This document shows positions 25,337-34,715 of a stretch of DNA of 64,000 bases, piece by piece. Positions within the stretch are counted from its first letter, which is position 1. Each line of letters opens with the position of its first letter. The position numbers and the translations under genes were made by a program. The notes below the pieces were generated by a model. The model saw only the letters and a program-made list of their open reading frames with translations, had not been told where the DNA came from and made no database searches. The stretch is from assembly GCA_964571815.1 (NCBI GenBank), contig CAZNDN010000005.1:1-64000 (forward strand). The letters run 5' to 3'. Source of the stretch: CAZNDN01 sp964571815. Lineage in GTDB: Bacteria; Fibrobacterota; Chitinivibrionia; Chitinivibrionales; WJKA01.

Positions 25337-27903
25337 AGAATACGGGAGAAGTAGTCAGGTCGTACCTCTTCCCCCTGGGACTCCTTGCGGGGCTGCTGCT
25401 GAGTAATTTTCTCAACGCAACGGGGCTGTTCAAGGAGTGGCTGGACACCGATGAACTCGAAGTGCGGGTCGTGGACCTTGTTTCACCCCGGGAGCGGGAA
25501 GGCAGGGAGGGATTGGAATCGGAGGGCCTCCATTACGAAACAATTCTTCAGGACGAAAACGATCCGCGAATCTCGGGCGCGGCCGCCCGCGGCTTCGAGC
25601 AGGGCCAGCGCGCCCTGAAACGCGCCGACTACCGAAAGGCCCTGACTCTCTTCGAGGAAGCCCGCACGCTCGACTCGCTCAATCCGGTACTCATGAGCCA
25701 GATCGGAATGGCGGCAATGAATCTCGGTGACACGGCGCGCGCGCGGACGTTTTTGAACGACGCCGTGCACCTCGATCAAAGCTTTGCGCGGGGCTATTTC
25801 AACCTGGGTTTCTTTCGCATGCAGCACGGAGACCGGGCGGGAGCACGGAAGGCGCTGGAGAGTGCGATCCTGCTTCAACCCAACTACGATATCGCTTACT
25901 ACAATCTTGGAGTTCTTGAGCTGCGGGACGAAAACCTCGACAAGGCCGGATCGCACTTCCTGCGGGCACTGTCACTGAATCGCTCGCCCCGCTTCGCCGC
26001 CGCTCACTATAACCTGGGTCTGATCTACCAGCGTCTGGATAACCCCTCGCGAGCCGCGCATCATTATCGACGTGCCGTGAAATTGAACCCGTCACATACG
26101 GCCTCCCGTTTCAATCTCGGCCTTCTGTACATCGATCAGGGCGAATATTCCCGTGCCCTGAGCCTCTTCCGTACCCTTGCCAGACTCGAACCGGACAATC
26201 CGAAACACCCTTTCAACATCGCCCTTATCCACCTGCGCAACGATCGGAACGAAAAGGCCCTCCGGTTCCTCGATTCGGCCATTGCCCTCGATACGGCCTA
26301 CGCACCGGCTCATTTCAACCGCGGGCTGGTGCTCTCGAAGATGGGGCGGAGGGAGGATGCCCTGGTGTCGTACTACGGCTCGCTCGATGCCGCACCCGCA
26401 AGTCCCGCCACCCATTTCAATATTGCCAAGGTCTACGAAGACGCCGGAGAGGCCGATTCGGCCCTGGCTCACTACGAGGAAGCACTGCGGCTCAATCCCG
26501 AGTACGCAAAGGCCTACAGCAGCCTGGGCGTCTTCTTTCTCCGCCGGGATTCGCTCCCTTCCGCGCTTCGCGCACTTCGCACCGCCCTGGGATACGCACC
26601 GTCCCGTGAGGACAGTATCGACATCCTGTACAACACCGGGGTGGTACGACTTCGACAGAACAAGTACTCCAGGGCACAGGCATGTTTCGACTCGGTACTG
26701 TCGTATCGGCCGAGGCACCTCGAGGCCATGTTCAACGCCGGAGTGACACGCCTGGGAGCCCGGGAATACGAAGAGGCGGAGGGCTACTTCACCCGGGCCC
26801 TCCGCATCGAGCCCCGGCACAAGAAATCCCTGTTCAACCTGGGCGTAGCCTACAGCAAGACACGACAGTATCGCCTCAGCAAAGAGGTCTTCAGACGCCT
26901 GGTCTCGATCGATTCCGGCAACGCGGAGCCGTGGTTCAACCTGGGACTCGTGTATGCGGCCCAGGACAGCCTCGACAGCGCATCGGCCATGTACGCCCGT
27001 GCGGTTACCCTGCGGAAAAACTATCCGGCAGCCTACCTCAACCGGGGTGTTGTCCTCGCCCGCCGGGGGAAGTACGCCGAAGCGATCGGGCAGTACCGCC
27101 GTGCCCTCACCTTCGATCCCGGCTACCTCGAAGCGCACTTCAACTTCGGCCTGGCCCTGGCGAACATGAAACGCTACGATGAAGCCGCGCAACGGTACCT
27201 GGCAACCCTTCGGCTCGACGACACCTACGGTGAAGCGTACAACAATCTCGGTCTGGTCTATGCCGAATCGGGCGCCATCGAGAAAGCCGTGCAGGCCTAC
27301 CTCAAGGGACTGGAGCTGGATCCCGACAACCGTACCATCCTGTTCAACCTTGCGCGGGCCTACAGCAGAGGCGACCGCCCCGAGAAAGCCCTCAAAACAT
27401 ACCAGAATGTGATCGAACTGGCGCCGGACTACCTTGAAGCCCGCAACAACCGGGCGATCATCCTCATGCGGCGCCGGCGCTACAAACAGGCTATCGCCGA
27501 ACTCAAGAAGATCACCCGCATCGATTCCTCCTACGCCACTGCCTGGTACAACCTCGGAGTATGCTGTCGCAAGAGCGACGCCGACACCGAGGCGGAGCGG
27601 ATGTATCGACGGGTACTGGCGCTGGAGCCCAACAACCACAAGGCCCTGATCAACAGGGGAACGATCCTGCTTGAACGCAACGAACTTGAAGAAGCAGAGG
27701 CCATGTTTTCGCGCGCAACGCGGGCGCGCAGCGACTACTGGAACGCATACTACAGCCTTGCCCAGGTACAGCTCAAACTCGGCAAGCCTTCACAGGCCGA
27801 AGAAAACGCTCTCCGGGCGCGGGAACTGAACCCCTCCCACAAGGGAGTGAGGAAACTGCTCGCATCGATCCGGAGTCACATACGAAGCGCCCGGGCTCTC
27901 TGA
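25330..27903 (+). CDS. membrane-anchored protein with about 20 TPR repeats
   Basis: An 857-aa protein. The N-terminus has one hydrophobic segment (about 11-30, YLFPLGLLAGLLLSNFLNAT) that should anchor it in the inner membrane with the rest outside. From about residue 85 to the end it is a long solenoid of roughly 20 TPRs with the usual W/Y-N-L-G...A..Y..A....P pattern, for example AYYNLGVLELRDENLDKA and AYNNLGLVYAESGAIEKA. The GTG at 25330 overlaps the ATP-grasp stop by 7 nt and has GGGGAGG 7 nt upstream. Its job is probably to hold substrates or partners of the ligase and transglutaminase (inference). Confidence 0.9.
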   Translation: MVKNTGEVVRSYLFPLGLLAGLLLSNFLNATGLFKEWLDTDELEVRVVDLVSPREREGREGLESEGLHYETILQDENDPRISGAAARGFEQGQRALKRADYRKALTLFEEARTLDSLNPVLMSQIGMAAMNLGDTARARTFLNDAVHLDQSFARGYFNLGFFRMQHGDRAGARKALESAILLQPNYDIAYYNLGVLELRDENLDKAGSHFLRALSLNRSPRFAAAHYNLGLIYQRLDNPSRAAHHYRRAVKLNPSHTASRFNLGLLYIDQGEYSRALSLFRTLARLEPDNPKHPFNIALIHLRNDRNEKALRFLDSAIALDTAYAPAHFNRGLVLSKMGRREDALVSYYGSLDAAPASPATHFNIAKVYEDAGEADSALAHYEEALRLNPEYAKAYSSLGVFFLRRDSLPSALRALRTALGYAPSREDSIDILYNTGVVRLRQNKYSRAQACFDSVLSYRPRHLEAMFNAGVTRLGAREYEEAEGYFTRALRIEPRHKKSLFNLGVAYSKTRQYRLSKEVFRRLVSIDSGNAEPWFNLGLVYAAQDSLDSASAMYARAVTLRKNYPAAYLNRGVVLARRGKYAEAIGQYRRALTFDPGYLEAHFNFGLALANMKRYDEAAQRYLATLRLDDTYGEAYNNLGLVYAESGAIEKAVQAYLKGLELDPDNRTILFNLARAYSRGDRPEKALKTYQNVIELAPDYLEARNNRAIILMRRRRYKQAIAELKKITRIDSSYATAWYNLGVCCRKSDADTEAERMYRRVLALEPNNHKALINRGTILLERNELEEAEAMFSRATRARSDYWNAYYSLAQVQLKLGKPSQAEENALRARELNPSHKGVRKLLASIRSHIRSARAL

Positions 27904-27932
27904 GCGACACTTTTCGAACTACCGGAGACTGA

Positions 27933-28121
27933 ATGACGTACTTCCGTCGACGTAGTAGTACCCCCGCACACATCGCCGCGGCAACACTCCCGTTGGTGAT
28001 GTGTCTTGCGGCGGCCCCGTCACCTTCGCTGTACTATGCTCTCAGCGGAAGAGTATCGCTGGACTCCAATGTCCCGCGGGATACCACCGAAGAATTCGGG
28101 TGGTATGCGGCTCCGTCGTGA
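27933..28121 (+). CDS. short exported protein, possibly a truncated outer-membrane protein
   Basis: A 62-aa frame beginning MTYFRRRSSTPAHIAAATLP with a Sec-type signal (LPLVMCLAAAPSPS). The mature part, YALSGRVSLDSNVPRDTTEEFG, resembles the first strand of outer-membrane beta-barrels ('..G.v..DSNv.rdt..'), then stops. GGAG lies 6 nt before the ATG, and it starts 29 nt after the TPR gene. No continuation was found in other frames. It could be the stump of a lost barrel gene or a genuine small secreted protein. Confidence 0.4.
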   Translation: MTYFRRRSSTPAHIAAATLPLVMCLAAAPSPSLYYALSGRVSLDSNVPRDTTEEFGWYAAPS

Positions 28122-28179
28122 AAGCCGGGCGCCCCCCGCGCCGGCCCGCCATGCGTTCCCGCTTCCCGTCGAATTCGCT

Positions 28180-28208
28180 TTGCAGCGGGTGCTCCCCTAT
28201 AGTACAAT
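28180..28208 (+). promoter_or_regulatory. sigma-70-type promoter of kinase cassette 1
   Basis: TTGCAG (28180-28185) and TACAAT (28203-28208) with ideal 17-nt spacing. A start near 28215 would give a leader of about 40 nt before the ATG at 28255, and rules out the longer upstream frame as coding. Confidence 0.55.
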
Positions 28209-28254
28209 CATAATGGACCAATCCCGGGCGTCCGACGTCCGGAAAGGGTGGGGT

Positions 28255-30243
28255 ATGCCCGAAGGCAGAGTTATTATCAAATCCACCAGGGAAGCGCTTT
28301 CGCGCCTGCCGGGAAGTGTGATGCTTCCCGACGGGACCAAGCCCGTTCGCCTGGGCTCCGGCACCGTCACCTCCCTGCTCAGCGTAGGCGGCATGGCCAT
28401 CATTTACAGGATCTGGAACCCGGAACTCGAAGTCAGCCGGGCGGTCAAGCTCCTGCACCCCGACCACACCAAAGAGTCGGAAGACCGGTTCCATACCGAA
28501 ATGAAAATCACGGCCAAGCTCCATCATCCAAATATCGTCGAGATCTATGCGGTCGGCAAATGGAACGACCTCCCCTACATCGAAATGGAGTGTATCGAGG
28601 GGCTGACCCTGGAGGAGATGGTCGGCTCCCACGGGAGCCTGCCGCTTGAAGTATGCACCTCGCTGGGGATCATGGTGGGCCGCGCGCTCAACCACGCACA
28701 CCACCAGAGCTACATGATCTACGGAAAGAAGTACGAAGGGATCATACACCGGGATCTGAAGCCGGCCAATGTGATGGTGACCAACGCGGGCGTGGTCAAG
28801 CTCATGGATTTCGGCATTGCCAAACCGACCTCCGCGGGCCTGCACACCATGGACGGCATGGTCGTGGGGACCCTGCAGTACCTGGCGCCCGAGCAGCTCG
28901 ACGGCAAGGAGACCGACATCCGGGCGGATATCTACTCGTTCGGGACCCTGCTCTACGAAATGCTTACCGGCAACCGCGTATTTCCCGAAAGCAATATCGC
29001 AAAGCTTGTCCCGGCCAAGCTCAGCAACAGATTCACGCCGCTGGAAGATTTCAAGCTCAGAATCCCCCGCAGACTGGTCAATCTCACACATCGTTGTCTC
29101 AAACAGGAGAAGGAAAAACGCATTCAGACGATGCTCGAACTCCTGCGGGAGCTTGGCAGGATCCACAAGAAGCTCACGAACCGTTCCCCCGAGCAGGTGA
29201 TGGCGCAGTTCATGAAGGAGAGAACGAGGGGAGCGGGCGACGAAAAAACCGTAGCTTCAGTGCGCAGAAGACATCCCATTGTACCGGCGCTCCTCTGGGT
29301 GTTCACGTCGGCGGCGCTGCTGCTGACCGCGGGATTTGTCCTCTACAGCACGATCCTTCAGGGCAAATTTCCGTGGCAGAGCCCCGGAGAAACGAAGGCC
29401 GAATGGTCAATGATCCGGAAAACCCCTCCCGTGCCGAGACGCCCGGACGCCTCCCCGGCTCCCCCGGCGAAGAAGGCGCCGGCCGAAAGAAGAGAAGAAT
29501 CGGTGACAACGGTGTCACGGCCGCCGGCAGGTGCGTCCTCGACGGCGCGTTCGGCCAGGCCCCGCCGGCGCAGCACCGTTCCAATTACACGCGGACCCAC
29601 GCGGCCTCGTCGGGCGAAGCCTGCCGCCGCGGCGCCGACGCCGCCCGGGAAGAGAGCGGGTGAGGAGAAACAAACGCCGGCCCCAACGCCCCGGCCTCCC
29701 GGCTTTGTGGAAAAAATGAAGAAGCAGCACAACACTTCCGATCTCGTGCGCATCATGATCGCCGAAATCGACGAGGGCCGACACGACAACGCCCTCCGTC
29801 TCTACGATCACCTTACACCGTCGCAGGCGCAATCCGGGGACGCTCTGCTGGCGAAGTTTCAGGCGCTTGAAGCCGACGGGAGTCCCGGGAAGCTGTCGCG
29901 CTTCTTGAAGACCAACAATATTGCCGACGGCACCTTCTACGCCCGAAAAGCACTCATGTTCCTGGAGGAAGGCAGCCCCTCGAAAGCGCTTTCATTCCTG
30001 AGCACGGCCGAACGAACCCACACTCGACTGACATCCAACGAAGACTTGCAATGTGAAATCGCCTATCGCCGCGCGCAGTGCCGCAGCAGGTTGTTCGACG
30101 CATCCGGGGAGGAAGCTACAAAGAAGGACGCCATGGAAGCGTGGTTCAACGTGAAATCGCTGCTGCGCCGCAACCCCGAACACCCTTTCTACCGCGAGGC
30201 CGATTCCGAAATCAGGCGGATCAGCGCCGCAACCGCACAGTAG
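28255..30243 (+). CDS. membrane Ser/Thr kinase with periplasmic TPR-like region (cassette 1)
   Basis: A 662-aa transmembrane kinase. The kinase domain (about 35-310) has VGGMAIIY for the glycine loop, VKLL (K65), HRDLKPANV (165-173), DFG (185-187) and APE (211-213), so it should be active. One membrane helix lies at about 342-366, then a long Pro/Ala/Arg-rich linker (about 380-480), then a helical TPR-like region to the end. The ATG at 28255 is preceded by AAGGGTGGGG; a methionine at 28213 overlaps the promoter. It is paralogous to the kinase at 61005-62708 along its whole length, including the C-terminal AWFNVKSLL motif. It starts an operon with the beta-helix-like protein and a lipoprotein. 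Confidence 0.92.
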   Translation: MPEGRVIIKSTREALSRLPGSVMLPDGTKPVRLGSGTVTSLLSVGGMAIIYRIWNPELEVSRAVKLLHPDHTKESEDRFHTEMKITAKLHHPNIVEIYAVGKWNDLPYIEMECIEGLTLEEMVGSHGSLPLEVCTSLGIMVGRALNHAHHQSYMIYGKKYEGIIHRDLKPANVMVTNAGVVKLMDFGIAKPTSAGLHTMDGMVVGTLQYLAPEQLDGKETDIRADIYSFGTLLYEMLTGNRVFPESNIAKLVPAKLSNRFTPLEDFKLRIPRRLVNLTHRCLKQEKEKRIQTMLELLRELGRIHKKLTNRSPEQVMAQFMKERTRGAGDEKTVASVRRRHPIVPALLWVFTSAALLLTAGFVLYSTILQGKFPWQSPGETKAEWSMIRKTPPVPRRPDASPAPPAKKAPAERREESVTTVSRPPAGASSTARSARPRRRSTVPITRGPTRPRRAKPAAAAPTPPGKRAGEEKQTPAPTPRPPGFVEKMKKQHNTSDLVRIMIAEIDEGRHDNALRLYDHLTPSQAQSGDALLAKFQALEADGSPGKLSRFLKTNNIADGTFYARKALMFLEEGSPSKALSFLSTAERTHTRLTSNEDLQCEIAYRRAQCRSRLFDASGEEATKKDAMEAWFNVKSLLRRNPEHPFYREADSEIRRISAATAQ

Positions 30244-30249
30244 CAGCCT

Positions 30250-31152
30250 ATGATACCTCCGCCCTCATCACTTGCGCGCCGGGTTTGCTTCCTCGTGCTT
30301 CTACCGGGGGCCCTTGTTTCCGGCCCGGCGACCGGGACGGCCGAAATCGGTGACGAGCCTCTGTTTGACACACTGGCCGGACAACTTCCGGGTGTGCTCT
30401 TCGCGGGCAAGGGACCGTATCGTGTCGTGGCCGACGTCTATGTGCCGGCCGGGAAAACCGTCAGTATCGAAGCGGGGACGGTACTGCTGTTCAAGAATTT
30501 CACGGGGCTGCAGGTAATGGGGAGGCTTCGCGCCAACGGCACGAGAACGGCCCCGGTCGTTTTTACGTCCGAGAACGATACGGCCTGTAACCCACACAGC
30601 ACCGTGCAGGCGGCACCCTACGACTGGAACGGCGTCTTTCTGCTCGAGGATGCCGTCGGGTCGCATCTGTCGCATGTCCACACACGCTACTCCGTCGAAG
30701 GCATCACCTCCCTGACACGGTTCATCCGCCTGGAATCCTGCGTCTTTCGCCACAACGGACGAGCCGATTTCACCATCGAAGGTGAAGAGAAGATAATCGA
30801 GCATCAGCCTTACAACTACGCTCTTTCCGTGGATAATGCAACTGATGCGGGTATTCCGGTAACCATCCTGCGCGACCCCCTGGCCGTCAGAAGGAACCTT
30901 ACCCGCTATTCGGGAATCGCTCTGGCGGTGGGGGGGTGCATCACCGGGGCACTCTACACCGCCAACCTGCAATCGTCGTCCCGAAAATTCGATCGACTCT
31001 GCGGCACCGATCCACAAAACCTTGCCGAGAATTCATCGAGCACCTGGCGCCGTGCACGTTCGGACCGCAACGCCGACGCGGCCCTGACCATTGCCGGCTG
31101 GGTTCTTGGTGCTCTCGGTGGAGGAGCCCTCGTATGGTCGTTCACGTTCTAA
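30250..31152 (+). CDS. exported beta-helix-like protein with C-terminal membrane helices (cassette 1)
   Basis: A 300-aa protein with a signal peptide (VCFLVLLPGALVSGPATGTAE). The core resembles the start of a right-handed beta-helix: VYVPAGKTVSIEAGTVLLF, then FTGLQVMGRLRANGT, PVVFTSEND and YDWNGV. Two hydrophobic segments near the end (about 218-240 and 278-300) should place it in a membrane. It is paralogous to the protein at 63011-63874; both keep VP.G....I..G..LLF..FTGL.VMG and DWNG. It starts 6 nt after the kinase stop. Which side of the envelope the core faces is unclear. I know no name for this family. Confidence 0.8.
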   Translation: MIPPPSSLARRVCFLVLLPGALVSGPATGTAEIGDEPLFDTLAGQLPGVLFAGKGPYRVVADVYVPAGKTVSIEAGTVLLFKNFTGLQVMGRLRANGTRTAPVVFTSENDTACNPHSTVQAAPYDWNGVFLLEDAVGSHLSHVHTRYSVEGITSLTRFIRLESCVFRHNGRADFTIEGEEKIIEHQPYNYALSVDNATDAGIPVTILRDPLAVRRNLTRYSGIALAVGGCITGALYTANLQSSSRKFDRLCGTDPQNLAENSSSTWRRARSDRNADAALTIAGWVLGALGGGALVWSFTF

Positions 31153-33923
31153 GAATCCGGGGGCGCACCCCGCGCGTCCCACCGACGGGACGCGGTTTCG
31201 CGCGCACACTCCCGGCCGTTGCGTCCTGTTTCCTCTGCCTGATACTGGCATGCGGCGGCGAATACAACCCCTTCGCCGACCAGGACAACGCCGGGTTGCA
31301 CATCGCCTACCGGAGTATCGCCGACGGTGATACGGTTACGGTATTCTCGGCCGAAACGCTCTCGCTCATCGTAACGGTCAAGGAAAAGGTATCCTCCTTC
31401 ACCGTGACCATTCCCGGCAACCGGCTGTGGACCCACGACGACACGGTGGTTGACCACAGTCGATTCAATCGCGAGCCCTTTGACCTGGTCTTCTCAATGC
31501 ACGATACGGGCATGCACAACATCGTGCTGGGAGTTGCCGGACGCGACGGGGGTCGGGTCAACGACACCATATCGCTGTACGCCGCCTTTCCTCCGGTGCA
31601 GCCCGATATCGAAGCCTGCTTCGGCGACTCGATCACGCTTCGCTGCGCACCCGCCGGCGATCGTGACGTTGCGTACCACTGGTCGCTGGGCACGGCTACC
31701 AAGCACGTTTCTCAGCGGTGCAGCCTGCGCGTAGCCGCGGAATCGCCGGTATTGCGCGGATCGGGCGCGGTGTGGATCGGCGACGGTGAAACGGTCTCCC
31801 CCGCCGACAGCTTCTCGTTCACCTTCCACGACAGCGCACGTCCCGAAATAGTGTGTGTAAACGAACACTACCGGGGCGGCGACACGGTTTTCACGGGAGA
31901 CAGCCTGTTCAATTTCAGGGTGCGGATAACGGACCGGGGCGAATACTGGGTAGATTCCGCGTCGGTCAACGGTCTGCCGTTCGACCGCGCCGACCGCAAG
32001 GTATACGGCAGGCTCTTCGACAAGATGCATCTTCACCCCCCTTCCTCACCGCTGCGCCTCGACGTCTACGCGCTGGATCACTACGACGGCGGCAACCACC
32101 GACGGCGAACGTATCGCGCGGTGTTCATCGACACCCTCCAGCCGTCCTCGCCGGCGGACATTGTTGTTGACGCCCCCTCGCGCGATTCCCTGCCGGTCGA
32201 CACCCGTCAATACTCGATCCGGGGACACGTGGAAAACAACACGCTGGACTCGGTGTATCTTGCCCTGTCGGCATTTGTCAACGGCCGCGAGCAGAGCGGA
32301 CGCGACACGATCACCGAAGACGGCGGCACCTGGCAATGGACTGTCGAGCTGGACAACGGGCCGAATACGGTTGTCGTCACCGGCGCCGACGTGCGTTTCG
32401 GCGGAACCGTCGATCGCGTCTCACGAACGATCATCCGTGTCCCTTCGATTGCCGATACCATCCCGCCGATCATCGCGCGCATCACCGCCGGCGGCGGAAA
32501 TGCCGACGGGTACTACAGCCCGACATCACGGGTAACGCTGGGCGTTCGGGCCTACGACGAAGAAGGGAGGGTGGACACCCTGACCATAAACGACTCCACG
32601 GTTGCGCCCTCGGGCACCGACAGCCTCTGGTATTTCAGCTTACGCTCCCTGGCTCATCACCCCGCCGGCAACGAGATACTGGTGCGGGCGGTGGACGACG
32701 AAGGCAACAGTGCCACGGCGACATCGATTGTCTATGTCAACCGGCTCCCCTACATCGCGCACCGTCCCGGGGCCGCCTTTCTCAACGCGGGTACACCGTA
32801 TGTCGATTCCATCAGGGCGGTTGATCCCGACGGCGACACCGTCACCTTCGACATCCGGTCGGGGCCCGACGGTCCGGCGGTCGATTCCGCCGGCATGCTC
32901 TCATGGACCCCCACACCCGCCGACACCGGGCGCCACAACGTATCGGTGCGGGTTTGGGACGGCTATCAGCCCCGGTTCATCACCTGCACCCTGTACGTTT
33001 CGCCCGCCGGACACCTGCCGCCGGGACCGGTACGGTTCGCCACGCGAAGTGAAGATTTTCCTCCGTACCTCGAGATCGGCAGGGACACACTCCTCATTCC
33101 CCTGAGCACCGCACCGGGAACCGGCATGGCACCGTTTCACTTCACGGCTCGACTGGTAGACAAGGACACGGTACTGCCGTGCAGCGGCGAAGGAAACGTT
33201 GTGAGCTGGGAACCGGACACCGGCGACACCGGCTTTCACCACCTGCGGATAACGGTCACGGATCGTTTCCCCAGCTCCGACACTCTCTACCCCCGCATTC
33301 TGGTGGTTCCGCCCAACCGCCCCTGCTCCCTCTCAACACGCTCTTCGGGCCCGCTGCTTCCCGACGGCACGGTCGATCTGAATGCCGGGCGGAAAGCCGA
33401 TACGCTTGTGTTCAGAATCAACGACCCCGACCACCCGATGACCGAAGTCTATGATATTGTCATCTACCACTCCTCACGATCCAACGTGATGAGTACGATT
33501 GATTCCGCCGTAGTCGACTCCTTCACCCTCGCCGTCGATCCGCAACTCATGAACGGGTACGACACGGTGACCGTGGTCGTCACCGATCGCGGAGGACACC
33601 GGGATACGCTTACCCAGCCGCTGTACTACGGAATGCCCCCATACGCCCCGCAGGTCCTCGCACCGGAAAACTATGCCGGTGTTTCCGGTACAACCGTAAC
33701 ACTCTCCTGGCAAACCATCGACCCGGACGCCGATTCGCTCTCCTACGACATCTACCTTGGAGACAGTCCTCAAACCCTGGAACGAATCGTCACGACACGC
33801 GAAATCAGCCGCGAGGTGACCGGTCTGGACCCGCCGCGGACCTATTACTGGAAGGTGGTTGCACGAGACTGGAAATCATACACGGAAGGGCCCCTGTGGG
33901 TGTTTTCCACACAGGAGCATTAG
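31134..33923 (+). CDS. large Ig/cadherin-like lipoprotein
   Basis: A 929-aa lipoprotein. The signal (AVASCFLCLILAC) ends in a lipobox LILAC with Cys42 about, followed by GGEYNPFAD. The rest is beta-rich and Asp/Thr-rich: several Ig- or cadherin-like units, one with a putative Ig motif VDPDGDTVTFDIRSGPDG and LSWTPTPADTG, and a last fibronectin-III-like unit ending TYYWKVVARDWKSYTEGPLW. It overlaps the beta-helix-like gene by 19 nt and has GGAGGAG 7 nt upstream of its ATG, so it is translated in the same operon. It is probably a surface-exposed adhesive or binding protein. Confidence 0.85.
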   Translation: MVVHVLRIRGRTPRVPPTGRGFARTLPAVASCFLCLILACGGEYNPFADQDNAGLHIAYRSIADGDTVTVFSAETLSLIVTVKEKVSSFTVTIPGNRLWTHDDTVVDHSRFNREPFDLVFSMHDTGMHNIVLGVAGRDGGRVNDTISLYAAFPPVQPDIEACFGDSITLRCAPAGDRDVAYHWSLGTATKHVSQRCSLRVAAESPVLRGSGAVWIGDGETVSPADSFSFTFHDSARPEIVCVNEHYRGGDTVFTGDSLFNFRVRITDRGEYWVDSASVNGLPFDRADRKVYGRLFDKMHLHPPSSPLRLDVYALDHYDGGNHRRRTYRAVFIDTLQPSSPADIVVDAPSRDSLPVDTRQYSIRGHVENNTLDSVYLALSAFVNGREQSGRDTITEDGGTWQWTVELDNGPNTVVVTGADVRFGGTVDRVSRTIIRVPSIADTIPPIIARITAGGGNADGYYSPTSRVTLGVRAYDEEGRVDTLTINDSTVAPSGTDSLWYFSLRSLAHHPAGNEILVRAVDDEGNSATATSIVYVNRLPYIAHRPGAAFLNAGTPYVDSIRAVDPDGDTVTFDIRSGPDGPAVDSAGMLSWTPTPADTGRHNVSVRVWDGYQPRFITCTLYVSPAGHLPPGPVRFATRSEDFPPYLEIGRDTLLIPLSTAPGTGMAPFHFTARLVDKDTVLPCSGEGNVVSWEPDTGDTGFHHLRITVTDRFPSSDTLYPRILVVPPNRPCSLSTRSSGPLLPDGTVDLNAGRKADTLVFRINDPDHPMTEVYDIVIYHSSRSNVMSTIDSAVVDSFTLAVDPQLMNGYDTVTVVVTDRGGHRDTLTQPLYYGMPPYAPQVLAPENYAGVSGTTVTLSWQTIDPDADSLSYDIYLGDSPQTLERIVTTREISREVTGLDPPRTYYWKVVARDWKSYTEGPLWVFSTQEH

Positions 33924-34086
33924 GATGCCGCACGGCTCAGAGTATCCCGGCGATGAACGGAAAACATCAAACACTCGCCCGGTCGGTGCAGCGGATAACG
34001 GCAAACACCGCACGGCCCTTTGACATACGGACCGGGATACTGTATTTTTGTGTTGTATTGGTCAACTATCGACAAGGAAGCACGAC

Positions 34087-34440
34087 ATGGCACAGAAAAA
34101 ACGCAGAAAGCACAAGAGAATCCATCTGATATACTATCTTCTTGTCTTTGACCGCACGACCGATCATCTTGTGGGACACCTTGTCGATATCACCCCGGGC
34201 GGCCTGAAACTCATGTCCAAGGACCCCGTGGAATCCGGCAAATCCTTTGAGTTCAGAATGATTCTGCCTATCGAGCTGGACGGCACCAACCGTCAGTTGT
34301 TGTTCAACACGAAGTGCATGTGGTGCAAGAAGAATGTCTATTCGGATTTCTACGGCGCCGGCTTCGAAATAAGCGATATCGACAAGGAAGACATCGACCT
34401 GATCAAGCGGCTCATCGAAGATTTCGGCTACCGGGACTGA
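34087..34440 (+). CDS. PilZ-domain protein
   Basis: A 117-aa protein that is one PilZ-like domain. RKHKRIHLIYYLLVFD gives the N-terminal basic motif, GHLVDITPGGLKLMSKD the (D/N)xSxxG-type loop (here DITPGG, with Thr for Ser), and YGAGFEISDID the C-terminal strand. Classical RxxxR and D/NxSxxG residues bind cyclic di-GMP; here the spacing is close but not exact, so binding is possible, not certain. AGGAAG lies upstream of the ATG. PilZ proteins often act on motility or pili, matching other genes in the window. Confidence 0.75.
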   Translation: MAQKKRRKHKRIHLIYYLLVFDRTTDHLVGHLVDITPGGLKLMSKDPVESGKSFEFRMILPIELDGTNRQLLFNTKCMWCKKNVYSDFYGAGFEISDIDKEDIDLIKRLIEDFGYRD

Positions 34441-34616
34441 GACCCCGAGCGTATTCGGGCATATTCTCTCTCCCCCCTGGCTCCCGACCCATTTCCCACA
34501 CCGTCATCGACCGACATGCCGCACTACCGGGTAGGCAGGGTAGCCGGCCGGCTTCGCGAAAACGGAAAGCGGGACTTCCCAAATTGCCCCAAATCAGCCG
34601 TATTCGGCAATTATAG

Positions 34617-34715
34617 AATACCGATGCCGCGGACCTGGTCATCGTGGGAGCGGCCCTGATTGCCAAAGCGAAACGTATTTTTAGTTTCAGAGAAAGCAGC
34701 GATCACAAAGCATGA
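34617..34715 (+). pseudogene. possible remnant of a PIN-type toxin gene
   Basis: An in-frame stretch with no start codon, opening just after a stop at 34614, encodes NTDAADLVIVGAALIAKAKR and ends IFSFRESSDHKA. It resembles the C-terminal 'DAlIvatAl..ga..ifSfd' of PIN-domain toxins. Its stop overlaps the HicB-like ATG in an ATGA, the usual operon overlap. The match is short, so this is tentative. Confidence 0.3.

Noticed and set aside
26092..27639. 515-codon minus-strand frame
   Set aside because: It is the complement of the TPR protein; the repeats make long antisense frames likely. No ribosome site or domain.
25330..27903. TPR repeats considered as CRISPR or DNA-level tandem repeat
   Set aside because: The repetition is at protein level with divergent DNA; there are no conserved direct repeats with unique spacers.
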